Source of the DNA: an uncultured Granulosicoccaceae bacterium
GTDB lineage: Bacteria > Pseudomonadota > Gammaproteobacteria > Granulosicoccales > Granulosicoccaceae
Length of the DNA stretch: 39,208 nucleotides
Assembly: GCA_937951215.1 (NCBI GenBank)
Contig: CALFCE010000399.1
Coordinates: forward strand, 1 to 39,208
Reading direction: 5' to 3'
Below the pieces are notes generated by a model, which saw only the letters and a list, made by a program, of their open reading frames with translations, had not been told where the DNA came from and searched no databases. Positions 8,965 to 17,665 of this stretch are shown in pieces. The translations under genes and the position numbers were made by a program. Position 1 is the stretch's first letter; each line of letters starts with the position of its first letter.

Positions 8965-10395
8965 TCAGGTACGATCAAAGATTGAACCTGCTGTTGGTGT
9001 CAACAGCTTGTGATAAAGGCGAGCTGCCGAGACATCAGTCATCGCTGCGATATAGTCGGCAATTGCCCGTAAATCCGGCGAGGACTCGGTGTTTTGGTAG
9101 AGCCTGTAAACATCGGTGGGCAGCAATCTCCGGGGGTTATTGGCAAAAATATCAAACAGCTTGATAACGACCTGTTGCCCTTTGTATTGCAGAGTTTGCA
9201 GTTCTGGCCTAAGTATCACTTCCTGCATAACAAACTGCTTCAGCAATAACAGGATCTTGTAGGCTATGGGGTCCATGCTGGCCTGGTGGCGCAGCAGGGG
9301 GTGCTGGAATTCTTCATTATCGGTAACGCTGATGTGTCTGATAAAAAATCCGACAAGCTTGCTAATGGCGTGCTTAAGCTGCTTGTTGGAGCCACTGAAC
9401 AGTTCTTTGTTGTAAAAATCCAGATCATGTGAAACCGCGTTATCCGGCATTTCCGACAGGATATCAGCGACCTTCGATTGCCAGCTGTCAAAGCTGACCA
9501 ACCCCAAGGCCAACGCATCTTCGAGGTCGTGTACCCCATAGGCGATATCGTCTGCCAGCTCCATAATACTGGTATCAAACGATTTGTGAATGCTGCGTTT
9601 GTGCTTGTTGACGGGACTTTGTAAAGCGGCAAATCTGGCTCGGTCAGCAGATTCAAAAGGTTCCAGTATCCACTCCAGCACCGGGCGCTCTTCGTCGTAA
9701 AGGCACTTGGGAGGTGCCCAGCGGTCAATATTCAGATGCTCATCTACCGCTGCCGATGACTCCGCACCACCTGCAGCTGGAGGGTAGCTCGCTGTGTCAC
9801 TGTAAAAGCAGGGGTATTTGATCGTTCCAAGCTGTGTCCGGCGGGTCAGATCGAGTCCGCAATCCGCTGAATATTCACCCAGCTTTGAGAGGATTCTCAG
9901 CGTCTGACCGTTGGCTTCAAAGCCTCCGTTGTCCTTCATCATGTAATTCAGGGCGACTTCCCCGCCATGGCCGAAGGGTGAATGCCCGATATCGTGAGCC
10001 AGACAAATGGCCTCTATCAGGCTAAAGCTCGGGATCCAGTCCAGATATGCAGCTTGGGTCCCCTGCGATTCAGAATTGTTGCGCAGCCACTCGCAGATAC
10101 CCGAGCCTATCTGTGCGACTTCCAGCGAGTGGGTCAGGCGCGTTCGGTAGAAATCACTCTCCCCGAGGCCCAACACTTGAGTTTTGGATTGTAAACTACG
10201 AAAGGAGGCGCAGTGGATGATACGGGCACGGTCACGCTGGTAGTGACTGTCGACAGACGTGCTGTTGAAGCCTCTACCGGTGTCGGCTTCACGATGACTT
10301 AGTCTTTGCAGCCACTCGTCCAACTTTTCGTTTGCCCTCATGTAATCTCGAAATTTGAAATCGGCCTGACGACACGCATGATTTGCGATAATCAT
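8965..10395 (-). CDS. dgt: dGTP triphosphohydrolase (HD-domain dNTPase)
   Basis: HD-superfamily enzyme that removes triphosphate from dGTP or other dNTPs, so it limits dNTP pools; some family members restrict phage. The N-terminal part has RDRARIIHCASFRSLQSKTQVL and the first metal histidine in RTRLTHSLEVAQIG. The HD pair is in CLAHDIGHSPFGHGGE, and the last aspartate in MELADDIAYGVHDLEDA. At 476 aa it is close to E. coli Dgt (505). The start could also be ATG 10341 (MRANEKLDEW); neither has a strong ribosome site. It is divergent from the Nudix gene, another nucleotide-sanitising type of enzyme. Confidence 0.92.
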   Translation of the reverse strand: MIIANHACRQADFKFRDYMRANEKLDEWLQRLSHREADTGRGFNSTSVDSHYQRDRARIIHCASFRSLQSKTQVLGLGESDFYRTRLTHSLEVAQIGSGICEWLRNNSESQGTQAAYLDWIPSFSLIEAICLAHDIGHSPFGHGGEVALNYMMKDNGGFEANGQTLRILSKLGEYSADCGLDLTRRTQLGTIKYPCFYSDTASYPPAAGGAESSAAVDEHLNIDRWAPPKCLYDEERPVLEWILEPFESADRARFAALQSPVNKHKRSIHKSFDTSIMELADDIAYGVHDLEDALALGLVSFDSWQSKVADILSEMPDNAVSHDLDFYNKELFSGSNKQLKHAISKLVGFFIRHISVTDNEEFQHPLLRHQASMDPIAYKILLLLKQFVMQEVILRPELQTLQYKGQQVVIKLFDIFANNPRRLLPTDVYRLYQNTESSPDLRAIADYIAAMTDVSAARLYHKLLTPTAGSIFDRT

Positions 10396-10517
10396 TTGTG
10401 GTTACTGTCTGGGCGTGATCGTAGCCGGATGGGCCTAAAGATAGCAGATGCCAGTACTATCGCGAACACATTTTAGCGTTATCCACGCTAGCGTTATACC
10501 CTTAGTCGCTACACCTC

Positions 10518-10579
10518 TGATTGCTATAACCCCTGATTGCTATAACGCTTGCCGCTATACAGCCTGGCGGTATACTGGG
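10518..10579 (+). repeat. Degenerate 15-16-bp tandem repeat (4 copies)
   Basis: TGATTGCTATAACCCC, TGATTGCTATAACGCT, TGCCGCTATACAGCC and TGGCGGTATACTGGG are contiguous. Each carries a TATAAC/TATAC core resembling a -10 box. Further upstream TAGCGTTAT occurs twice (about 10475-10497). The array occupies the divergent dgt/Nudix promoter region. Confidence 0.7.
10549..10576 (+). promoter_or_regulatory. Candidate promoter of the Nudix gene
   Basis: TTGCCG (10549-10554), a 16-bp spacer and TATACT (10571-10576) fit sigma-70. Both hexamers fall within the last two repeat copies. The predicted start near 10583 leaves a leader of about 25 nt to the TTG at 10607. Confidence 0.45.
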
Positions 10580-10606
10580 TGACCATGCTCCACATGAGCC
10601 TTCAGT

Positions 10607-11143
10607 TTGACATTGCACACAACCGACCCCCAATCTGAATTACTTGATGTTGTCGACGAGTCTGACCTCGTTATCGAGAGTAAAACCCGGGCTGAAATTC
10701 ACCGCCTGAATCTTCGTCATCGAGCCTGCCATATTGTCGTGTTCGATAGTCAGGGCAGAGTGTGTCTGCAAAAAAGAAGCATGACCAAAGATAACAGCCC
10801 TGGTCTCTGGGACACTGCATGCGCTGGACATGTTGATTCCGGGGAGACCTATATTGATTGTGCGACAAGAGAGCTTGCCGAGGAGCTTGGATTGCAGGTG
10901 ACTGCCGAACAACTGCAAGCCCGCTTCAAGCTTGAGGCGTCAGCTCAGACCGAGATGGAATTTTCCCAGGTTTATACCCTTGTCACAGATGATCCGATGG
11001 ATCCTGACCCGATTGAGATCGAAAAGGTCGAATGGTGCAGACCTGCTGAACTTGATCGCAGGATAGCAGCAAGCCCAGCCGATTTTACACCGGTTTTCAA
11101 GGCTATCTGGGCAAAGCTCGGAGCGCTGGACACGTCGAATTAA
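10607..11143 (+). CDS. NUDIX hydrolase (YfcD/IDI-like)
   Basis: The 178-aa protein hydrolyses a nucleoside diphosphate linked to another moiety, substrate unknown. The Nudix box is complete: GHVDSGETYIDCATRELAEELGL (residues about 80-102) matches GX5EX7REUXEEXGU. Before it lie RHRACHIVVFDSQGRVCLQKRS and NSPGLWDTACAGH, typical of the YfcD and isopentenyl-diphosphate isomerase-like subgroup. There is no in-frame ATG before residue 60. A TGA lies just upstream, so translation must begin at TTG 10607 or 10613 (or a rarer codon), with no clear Shine-Dalgarno. An out-of-frame ATG at 10594 would reach the frame only through an indel. Confidence 0.88.
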   Translation: MTLHTTDPQSELLDVVDESDLVIESKTRAEIHRLNLRHRACHIVVFDSQGRVCLQKRSMTKDNSPGLWDTACAGHVDSGETYIDCATRELAEELGLQVTAEQLQARFKLEASAQTEMEFSQVYTLVTDDPMDPDPIEIEKVEWCRPAELDRRIAASPADFTPVFKAIWAKLGALDTSN

Positions 11144-11354
11144 TATTGTATTTGAGACGAGTGCCAATACCAGCTGGCCTGTCGGCACTGCCTTGAATCG
11201 TGAGCGAATACCTGAAAACCTGCGTAGCCAGAAAATGGTCGCTGGCAGCTTGGATCAAGTCGCAATGAATGGTGTCAAACAGTAAGCTGTAGGCACACAA
11301 TTGTCGTTTGCCCGAGTGATCCTGCTGCCAGAAGCCCATGATCCATTTGGTCAT
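11103..11354 (-). CDS. Possible small protein, unrecognised
   Basis: An 83-aa ORF in the 294-bp gap between the Nudix and flavoprotein genes, on the opposite strand, overlapping the Nudix 3' end by about 40 bp. It begins MTKWIMGFWQQD and its codons look coding-like over most of the length. I recognise no family. Only a weak GGGA precedes the ATG. It may be a genuine small gene, a remnant, or chance. Confidence 0.25.
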   Translation of the reverse strand: MTKWIMGFWQQDHSGKRQLCAYSLLFDTIHCDLIQAASDHFLATQVFRYSLTIQGSADRPAGIGTRLKYNINSTCPALRALPR

Positions 11355-11388
11355 TTCCCAGCGCCGTGAACATCCCGGTGCCCAGAAT

Positions 11389-11422
11389 ATCCCAGAGCCC
11401 TGAACATCCCAGAGCCCTGAAC
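11389..11422 (+). repeat. 17-bp direct tandem repeat upstream of the flavoprotein gene
   Basis: ATCCCAGAGCCCTGAAC occurs twice without a mismatch, and a degenerate copy (GAACATCCCGGTGCCC) precedes it. The second copy ends at the AGGAG ribosome site of the 11438 gene, so the duplication lengthens its 5' leader. Confidence 0.8.
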
Positions 11423-11437
11423 AGGAGCACTCCAGTT

Positions 11438-13897
11438 ATGAATCCCGCTTTTCCCGAAAAAGCCAGCGCCGTTATCGTCGGTGGTGGCGTAACCGGTGCC
11501 AGTGTTGCCTACCATCTGGCCAAGTTGGGCTGGCAGGATGTGGTCTTGCTTGAGAGGCAGCAGTTTGCCTGCGGTACCACCTGGCATGCGGCTGGCCTGA
11601 TTGGCACCATGCGCGCCAATGAAAGCCATGCCCGATTGTGCGAATACTCAATGAGATTGCTGGACGATCTTGAGGTGGAAACCGGGCAATCCACCGGTTT
11701 TCGTCAAGTTGGCAGTCTCAGCATTGCACACAGTGTTGATCGTTGGGAGGAGCTGCGGCGTGTCGCAGCCATGAACAACGCGTTCGGTGTAACCCGCGTG
11801 GATACAGTCACCGCAGAAGAAGTTAAAAATCTTTTCCCGTTGATCACCGCCGACGATCTGATTGGCGGCACCTATGTTGAGCATGATGGCAAGGGCAGCC
11901 CGATTGATATCACTATGGCCTTTGTCAAAGGTGCGAGGAAATTTGGGGCGCAGTGTCTGGAAAATATAAAAGTAGACGATGTCATCATCCGTAACGGAAA
12001 AGTGTGCGGTGTGGAAACCGCACAAGGCTCGATACAAACCGACTTTGTAGTCAATTGCTCCGGCATGTGGGCGCGTGAGTTCGGGCGGCAGTCTGGTGTC
12101 AACATACCCTTGCATGCGTGTGAACACTACTATGCTGTAACTGATAAACATGAGGCGATCACGGCGGATCTTCCGGTGTTGAGTGATCATGACAAGTGTG
12201 CCTACTATCGTGAGGATGCTGGTGGTCTGTTAGTGGGTGCTTTTGAAAAAAATGCCAAGCGCTGGGGAGTTGATGGCATCCCGGATGATTTTTGCTTCGA
12301 TGAAATACCCGGTCACATGGAAGAACAACTGATGCCGGTGCTGGAAGATGCCATGGAGAGAGTGCCGCTGCTGGGAGAGCTGGGCTGGCGCAAATTTTTC
12401 TGCGGCCCGGAATCATTTACACCGGATGATCAGTTTCATTTGGGTGAAGTGCCGGAAGTGTCCGGATATTTCGTGGCGGCGGGTCTGAACTCGGTCGGTA
12501 TCCAGAGCTCGGGTGGTCTTGGAAAGGCTTGTGCTGAATGGATGCATGAAGGTCATGCCCCATTGGATTTGTGGAGTAATGATATTCGCCGGGTGTATCC
12601 GTTTATGGGTACCTCTGCCTTTATTCAGGACCGGGTCGAAGAATCACTGGGTTTGTTGTACGCGCGCCACTATCCGAATCTGCAGTTTGAAACCGCCCGT
12701 AATGTTCGCTTGTCGCCCATTCATCAGTGCTTGCAGCAAGCTAATGCCTGTTTTGGGCAGGTCGCTGGTTGGGAACGTGCGAATTGGTTTGCACCCGAAG
12801 GGGTAGAGCCGGTCTACGAGTACAATTTTGGCAAACAGAACTGGTTTGATTACTCTGCTGCCGAACACAGGGCTGCTCGTGAAGGGGTAGCGCTATTTGA
12901 TCAAAGTAGTTTTTCCAAATATCGAGTCACCGGCCGGGATGCGCTGCAATACTTGCAAAAAATTTGTACAGCTGATGTTGACGTTGCGGCAAACCGTCTG
13001 GTTTATACCCATTGGCTAAATGAACGCGGCGGAATTGAGGCAGATTTGACAGTATTCAGAATTGCCGAGCACGACTTTTTGATTATCAGTGGCGCTGCGG
13101 TCACACACAAAGATCTTGATTGGCTAAAGCGCAATATTCCGGCTGACGCTCATTGTTTCGTCAGTGATGTCACTAATGCCTATGCCATGTTGGGAGTCAT
13201 GGGGCCTGGTGCACGTGAACTGCTAAGCCAGCTGGTGCCTGTCTCGCTGGATACTGAATCCTTCCCGTTTGGCCACACAACCGAGACCGAGATTGGCTAT
13301 GCGCCTTGTCGACTATCACGAGTCTCTTTTGTTGGAGAGTTGGGCTGGGAAGTGATGGTGTCTTCTGAAATGGCAGTGCATGTTGTCGAACAGCTACGAC
13401 AAGTTGATAGCGTTTTGCAGCTGACTATGGCAGGTATGCATGCGCTTGACAGTTGTCGTATTGAGAAGAAGTTTCTGCATTTTGGTCATGATGTCGGTGA
13501 TGAGGATACTCCGTTGGAGGCGGGCTATCGTTTCGTGTGTCACATGGATAAAGCCATTCCGTTTATCGGCCATGACGCCATTGCTCGACAGATCGACGAT
13601 GCAACATTCCAGCAGAAGAGACTTGTCCAGTTCCTGCTTAAAGACCCGGAGCAGGTGCTATATCATCATGAACCGATCATGATGGACGGTGCCTGTGTCG
13701 GCTATCTGACATCCGGCAACTATGGTCACACGCTTGGTGGCGCAGTTGGTCTGGGTTATGTCAAACATCGGGAAGGGGTATCGAAAGAACTACTTTCTTC
13801 GGCCAAGTGGCAGATTGATGTTGGGGGCAAGCTGATCGATGCAGACGCAAGTCTAACGGCGATGTATGACCCACGCGGTGAGAAAATGCGGGGTTGA
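11438..13897 (+). CDS. Dimethylglycine/sarcosine dehydrogenase-like flavoprotein with GcvT domain
   Basis: Predicted to demethylate dimethylglycine, sarcosine or a related N-methyl amine, passing the one-carbon unit to tetrahydrofolate. The tracked GTG start at 11366 lies in a repeat; ATG 11438 with AGGAG upstream gives 819 aa. The N-terminal DAO-type FAD domain has GGGVTGASVAYHLAKLGW and GTTWHAAGL, whose histidine aligns with the covalent FAD-binding histidine of mammalian DMGDH. It runs to about residue 370. A linker domain (FAO_M type) follows. From about 430 comes an aminomethyltransferase (GcvT) module with FDQSSFSKYRVTGRDA, GVMGPGAREL, SFVGELGWEV, HALDSCRIEKKFLHFGHDV and TPLEAGYRF. The substrate cannot be fixed from sequence. 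Confidence 0.9.
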   Translation: MNPAFPEKASAVIVGGGVTGASVAYHLAKLGWQDVVLLERQQFACGTTWHAAGLIGTMRANESHARLCEYSMRLLDDLEVETGQSTGFRQVGSLSIAHSVDRWEELRRVAAMNNAFGVTRVDTVTAEEVKNLFPLITADDLIGGTYVEHDGKGSPIDITMAFVKGARKFGAQCLENIKVDDVIIRNGKVCGVETAQGSIQTDFVVNCSGMWAREFGRQSGVNIPLHACEHYYAVTDKHEAITADLPVLSDHDKCAYYREDAGGLLVGAFEKNAKRWGVDGIPDDFCFDEIPGHMEEQLMPVLEDAMERVPLLGELGWRKFFCGPESFTPDDQFHLGEVPEVSGYFVAAGLNSVGIQSSGGLGKACAEWMHEGHAPLDLWSNDIRRVYPFMGTSAFIQDRVEESLGLLYARHYPNLQFETARNVRLSPIHQCLQQANACFGQVAGWERANWFAPEGVEPVYEYNFGKQNWFDYSAAEHRAAREGVALFDQSSFSKYRVTGRDALQYLQKICTADVDVAANRLVYTHWLNERGGIEADLTVFRIAEHDFLIISGAAVTHKDLDWLKRNIPADAHCFVSDVTNAYAMLGVMGPGARELLSQLVPVSLDTESFPFGHTTETEIGYAPCRLSRVSFVGELGWEVMVSSEMAVHVVEQLRQVDSVLQLTMAGMHALDSCRIEKKFLHFGHDVGDEDTPLEAGYRFVCHMDKAIPFIGHDAIARQIDDATFQQKRLVQFLLKDPEQVLYHHEPIMMDGACVGYLTSGNYGHTLGGAVGLGYVKHREGVSKELLSSAKWQIDVGGKLIDADASLTAMYDPRGEKMRG

Positions 13898-13903
13898 GCA
13901 AGA

Positions 13904-14896
13904 TCAAGCTTGCTTGCTGGCGTTGGATATTGCCTGCGCCAGCAGTTTTTCAAATCCGGGGTAAGTCTGCTGAGTTAGTGAATACTTCTCGACACTCGAC
14001 TGCCATGCCTCACCCTGCTGAATCTGAAGATACAAATTTTCTGAATTTACGATAAAACTGCTGCCAATCACATCGATATTTCTGGCAAATAGCGGATCGG
14101 GAAAGCAGCTCGCACTAGGCCCCACGAGTTCAAAGTGTCTGTCTGCTGCCAGGTTGTCGAGCAGTTGATCGAGTGACTGGTTGATCAGTGTCGAGGCAGT
14201 ACAATGGATGGTCGAACACACATCGAGTGTGGCAGGTTCGCCCGATACCAGTAGTCCGGGCTGCCGGGTATGCAATGTCTTGTCGAGCTCAAGCACGACT
14301 ACGTTGAGTCCTTGATTAAGCAGGCTTTCAATTTTTCGCGAAAAGTAGCCAACCATCCCAACATTGGTGTTGGTGTTTTGGGCAGCCTTGTTATTTGTTG
14401 GGGTTTTTGTCGGGTTTTTTGCAGGGATCTGGGCTGGGGAAAAATTTGCCAGCTTGTAAACGTACTGTGTGAGTGCGTTGATCACCCCGAGTCCGATTCC
14501 GCGACTGAAATCATCACCTGCGCGCAGTAATGCTGCCAGCTCGCACACGCTCTTCCCGCTCAGTGAGGTAGCGATTTCTCGATGGCTTTGGTTAAGCCTT
14601 GTTTCAGCGTCAGCGACTGAACTGTTGTCAGGCGAGGCTCTGGTCAGGTTCTGCGTCTCTATCTGCATCTGTCTCTGCATCTGGGCCGCTGTCAGCGCTT
14701 GCACTTCGAGCAGGCGATAAAAAAGACCGCAGCTACCGTCCTCCAGTACCACTAACCCGAACTTGTCATGTTTCGAATATTGCTCTGACACGCTCAACAT
14801 TCTGTCTGGTAGCAGAACTTCCCTGACAGCGGGCAATGGCAGGCTTTGGTTGAGCAACTCCACCATCGCCAATAGGTCATCGGTTATCGAACTCAT
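13904..14896 (-). CDS. DUF364 (putative heavy-metal chelation) family protein
   Basis: A 330-aa protein. TTG 14899 is replaced by ATG 14896, which has AGGA 6 nt upstream. The N-terminal half fits the DUF4213-like domain that usually precedes DUF364 (KFGLVVLEDGSCGLFY; the GLGVINALTQY core near residue 135). The C-terminal half has VGMVGYFSRKIESLL, the ELDK strand end, CTASTLINQSLDQLLDNL and FELVGPSASCFPDPLF..NIDVIGSSFI, all hallmarks of DUF364. A low-complexity linker (IPAKNPTKTPTNNKAAQNTNTN) separates the halves. Members are proposed, not proven, to chelate metals or sit in molybdenum-related loci. It is convergent with the flavoprotein, only 6 bp between stops. Confidence 0.75.
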   Translation of the reverse strand: MSSITDDLLAMVELLNQSLPLPAVREVLLPDRMLSVSEQYSKHDKFGLVVLEDGSCGLFYRLLEVQALTAAQMQRQMQIETQNLTRASPDNSSVADAETRLNQSHREIATSLSGKSVCELAALLRAGDDFSRGIGLGVINALTQYVYKLANFSPAQIPAKNPTKTPTNNKAAQNTNTNVGMVGYFSRKIESLLNQGLNVVVLELDKTLHTRQPGLLVSGEPATLDVCSTIHCTASTLINQSLDQLLDNLAADRHFELVGPSASCFPDPLFARNIDVIGSSFIVNSENLYLQIQQGEAWQSSVEKYSLTQQTYPGFEKLLAQAISNASKQA

Positions 14897-15126
14897 CAAA
14901 ATTCCTGTTCGACGCAGGTGTAGGAGAAAGGTCTGGCGTCAATAAACCATCATAGAGTTTAAGCTGATGTTTGTACATTATGCGCAAGTAGGGAGAACAT
15001 TTCAGAATCCAGTGTCAATACAACGGCGAGGATGGCTACAAGGCTGGAACGTGTGTTGCATCGACAATTCAGGTGTTTAGAGATACCCTCCATCGGCTAC
15101 AAGCCTACTACTAAAATTAAAGCGCT

Positions 15127-15675
15127 ATGAACGTTGTTGATACCGAGCTCGCGGATGCGAAAATAATCGAGCCCAAGGTTTTTGGAGACCAGCGTGGTTT
15201 TTTTCTCGAATCTTTCAATAAGTCAGTTTATGACGAAGCAGGGTTACCCACTGAATTTGTGCAAGACAATCACAGCCGGTCCGGCAAAGGTGTGCTGCGG
15301 GGTCTGCATTTCCAGTTGAACAAACCGCAAGGGAAGCTGGTTAGAGTAACCCGTGGTGAGGTGTTTGATGTGGCGGTCGACTTACGCAAGTCGTCGCCTG
15401 ATTTCGGAAAATGGGCGGGTGTTGTGCTGTCAGAAGAAAACCAGAAATTGTTCTGGATCCCACCGGGCTTTGCCCACGGCTTCTATGTGTTGTCAGACAT
15501 CGCTGATTTTCAGTACAAATGTACCGAGTACTACCACCCGGAGTTTGAACATACTTTGCAATGGGACGACCCGGCGGTGGCTGTAGAGTGGCCATTGATT
15601 GCGGGGCATGATCCGATTTTGTCTGAAAAAGACTCGGTTTGTCCGCCGTTGGGGGAACTGGAAGTCTATACATGA
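15127..15675 (+). CDS. rfbC: dTDP-4-dehydrorhamnose 3,5-epimerase
   Basis: Epimerises dTDP-4-keto-6-deoxyglucose at C3 and C5 in dTDP-L-rhamnose synthesis. The 182-aa cupin protein has GDQRGFFLESFN, FVQDNHSRSGKGVLRGLHFQ (catalytic histidine), GEVFDVAVDLRKSSPDFGKW, WIPPGFAHGFYVLSD and a C-terminal DPAVAVEWPL. No clear Shine-Dalgarno precedes the ATG. It leads the rfbC-rfbD-rfbB operon and overlaps rfbD by 4 bp. Confidence 0.96.
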   Translation: MNVVDTELADAKIIEPKVFGDQRGFFLESFNKSVYDEAGLPTEFVQDNHSRSGKGVLRGLHFQLNKPQGKLVRVTRGEVFDVAVDLRKSSPDFGKWAGVVLSEENQKLFWIPPGFAHGFYVLSDIADFQYKCTEYYHPEFEHTLQWDDPAVAVEWPLIAGHDPILSEKDSVCPPLGELEVYT

Positions 15676-16535
15676 AAGTTCTGATCACTGGCAGCCTGAA
15701 TGGCCAGTTGAGAGCAGAACTGGAGCGTAGTTGTCCTTCTGAAATCGATCTGGTTTCTCAACCTGAACCACGGCTTGATATTACCAATGCGGAAGCGGTG
15801 CAGGGATTACTTGCGCAACATAAACCGCAGGTGGTTATCAATGCCGCTGCCTATACCGCGGTGGATCGGGCTGAATCCGAACGAGATAAAGCGTTTAGCG
15901 TCAATGCCGACGGTGTTGAAATTCTTGCCAAGGCGGCGACGGCTGTTGGTGCCCGACTGATCCATGTGTCCACGGAGTCGGTATTTGGAATCAGTGATGG
16001 CATGCCCTTCACAACCGGTGCAATGCGACAGCCACTAAGCGTTTATGGCGCCAGTAAACTGGAAGGTGAGAGGAAGTTGGCAGAGATTATGCCTGATAGC
16101 TCCCTGATCGTAAGAACTGCATGGGTTTACTCGTCTGTGGGCAGTAATTTCGTCAAAACGATGTTGCACCTTATGCAGTCACGCGAAGAAATCAGTGTTG
16201 TTGCTGATCAGATTGGTACACCAACTTGGGCCCACAATCTGGCGCATGCGTTGTGGCGAGCCACTGAACTGGATGAAGTAGGTGTTATGCATTGGACCGG
16301 GGCGGGTGTCGCCAGTTGGTACGATTTTGCGGTTGCCATTTATGAAGAGGCTACCGCACTCGAATTACTGAATAAAGATGTGGATGTTCGCGCGATTCGC
16401 AGTGATCAGTACCCGATGTCTGCGAAGCGACCCTCTTTTGGTGTCATGGACACGAGTACAACACAAACAAAACTTCAAATGCGTGCGGTGCATTGGCGCA
16501 AAGAACTCCGATTGATGTTGAGAGAGCTTAAATGA
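15672..16535 (+). CDS. rfbD: dTDP-4-dehydrorhamnose reductase
   Basis: NADPH-dependent last step to dTDP-L-rhamnose. The track starts at an upstream TTG/GTG (15639); ATG 15672, overlapping the rfbC stop as ATGA, gives 287 aa with the expected MKVLITGSLNGQL. The usual GxxGQLG is here GSLNGQL. SDR features follow: VVINAAAYTAVDRAE, HVSTESVFG (normally HxSTDYVFDG), YGASKLEGE with the catalytic tyrosine and lysine, RTAWVYS and the HWTGAGVASWYDFA segment. The altered STESVFG motif is slightly divergent but keeps the fold. It also overlaps rfbB by 4 bp. Confidence 0.93.
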   Translation: MKVLITGSLNGQLRAELERSCPSEIDLVSQPEPRLDITNAEAVQGLLAQHKPQVVINAAAYTAVDRAESERDKAFSVNADGVEILAKAATAVGARLIHVSTESVFGISDGMPFTTGAMRQPLSVYGASKLEGERKLAEIMPDSSLIVRTAWVYSSVGSNFVKTMLHLMQSREEISVVADQIGTPTWAHNLAHALWRATELDEVGVMHWTGAGVASWYDFAVAIYEEATALELLNKDVDVRAIRSDQYPMSAKRPSFGVMDTSTTQTKLQMRAVHWRKELRLMLRELK

Positions 16536-17638
16536 AACGATTGTTGGTAACAGGTGGAGCCGGGTTCATAGGTTCGAATTTCGTGCACTACTGGCTCGAA
16601 AAATACCCGAACGATCATGTTGTTGTATTGGATGCACTGACCTATGCTGGCAATGCATCGAATCTGACTGCGCTTGACGATGTACAGAACTTTGAATTCG
16701 TACATGGTGACATCAACGATACCTCCCGTGTAGAGGCGCTACTGCGTGAGCAGGAGCTCGATACCATTGTGCATTTTGCCGCCGAGAGCCACGTCGACAG
16801 GTCAATCGAAGGCCCCGATGCGTTTATAACAGCCAATATTCTCGGCACTCACAGCCTGTTGAAGGCTGCCCGTCAGGTTTGGTTGTCAGAGGGTAAATGT
16901 CCCCTGGATCACCGTTTTCATCACGTTTCGACCGATGAAGTGTTCGGCAGTCTCGAGACAGGCGACCCCGGTTTTTCCGAGCAGACAGCCTATGCTCCCA
17001 ATTCACCTTATTCAGCGAGTAAAGCATCTTCTGATTTTCTGGTTCGAGCTTATCACCACACTTACGGTTTGAATGTGACAACCAGTAACTGCTCGAATAA
17101 CTACGGACCCTATCACTTTCCGGAAAAACTGATACCGCTGGTGATGATTAATATTCTGCATGGAAAGAATTTACCGATCTACGGTAACGGGATGAATATT
17201 CGCGACTGGTTGTATGTTGAAGATCATGCCTACGGGATCGATCTTGTGATCAACTCCGGAAAAGTGGGAGAAACCTACAATATAGGCGGTTGTAATGAGT
17301 GGACCAATATCGATATCGTCAATTTGATTTGCAAGTTGATGGACGAAAAATTTGCCTCCAACGATTTGTTGAAAAAACGTTTTCCGACAAGCCCCGCAAG
17401 CGCAGGTAAAGATTCAGCATCCCTGATCGAGTATGTTAAAGATCGCGCCGGACATGATTTTCGCTACGCGATAGATACCTCGTATATCGAAGCCGAGCTG
17501 GGTTACCAGCCTAAGGTTACCTTTGAGCAGGGTATTGTCAAAACCCTTGACTGGTATCTTGAAAACGAAGATTGGTGGCAGGCTGTGATGGACGGTAGTT
17601 ACCAGGCCTGGATCGAAACAAACTACAAAGCTGCCTGA
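16532..17638 (+). CDS. rfbB: dTDP-glucose 4,6-dehydratase
   Basis: NAD-dependent dehydratase making dTDP-4-keto-6-deoxyglucose; 368 aa. Motifs are TGGAGFIGSNFVHYWL (nucleotide binding), LDALTYAGNASNL, HFAAESHVDRSI, HVSTDEVFGSL, YSASKASSDFLVRAYHHTYGL (catalytic YxxxK), NCSNNYGPYHFPEKLIPL and NIRDWLYVEDHA. A segment near residues 275-310 (FPTSPASAGKDSASLIEYVKDRAGHD) is longer than in E. coli RfbB. The rfbA thymidylyltransferase needed to start the pathway is not in the window. L-rhamnose is used in O-antigen or exopolysaccharide, but no glycosyltransferases lie nearby. Confidence 0.97.
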   Translation: MKRLLVTGGAGFIGSNFVHYWLEKYPNDHVVVLDALTYAGNASNLTALDDVQNFEFVHGDINDTSRVEALLREQELDTIVHFAAESHVDRSIEGPDAFITANILGTHSLLKAARQVWLSEGKCPLDHRFHHVSTDEVFGSLETGDPGFSEQTAYAPNSPYSASKASSDFLVRAYHHTYGLNVTTSNCSNNYGPYHFPEKLIPLVMINILHGKNLPIYGNGMNIRDWLYVEDHAYGIDLVINSGKVGETYNIGGCNEWTNIDIVNLICKLMDEKFASNDLLKKRFPTSPASAGKDSASLIEYVKDRAGHDFRYAIDTSYIEAELGYQPKVTFEQGIVKTLDWYLENEDWWQAVMDGSYQAWIETNYKAA

Positions 17639-17665
17639 CTAAGCGACGAGATCAATCCCTCGAAT

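Noticed and set aside
11341-11390. TGATCC at 11343 as another ECF promoter
   Set aside because: No CGTAA-like -10 at 14-15 bp; the downstream bases are AGCGCCG. The TGATCC copies at 1973 and 29528 fail in the same way.
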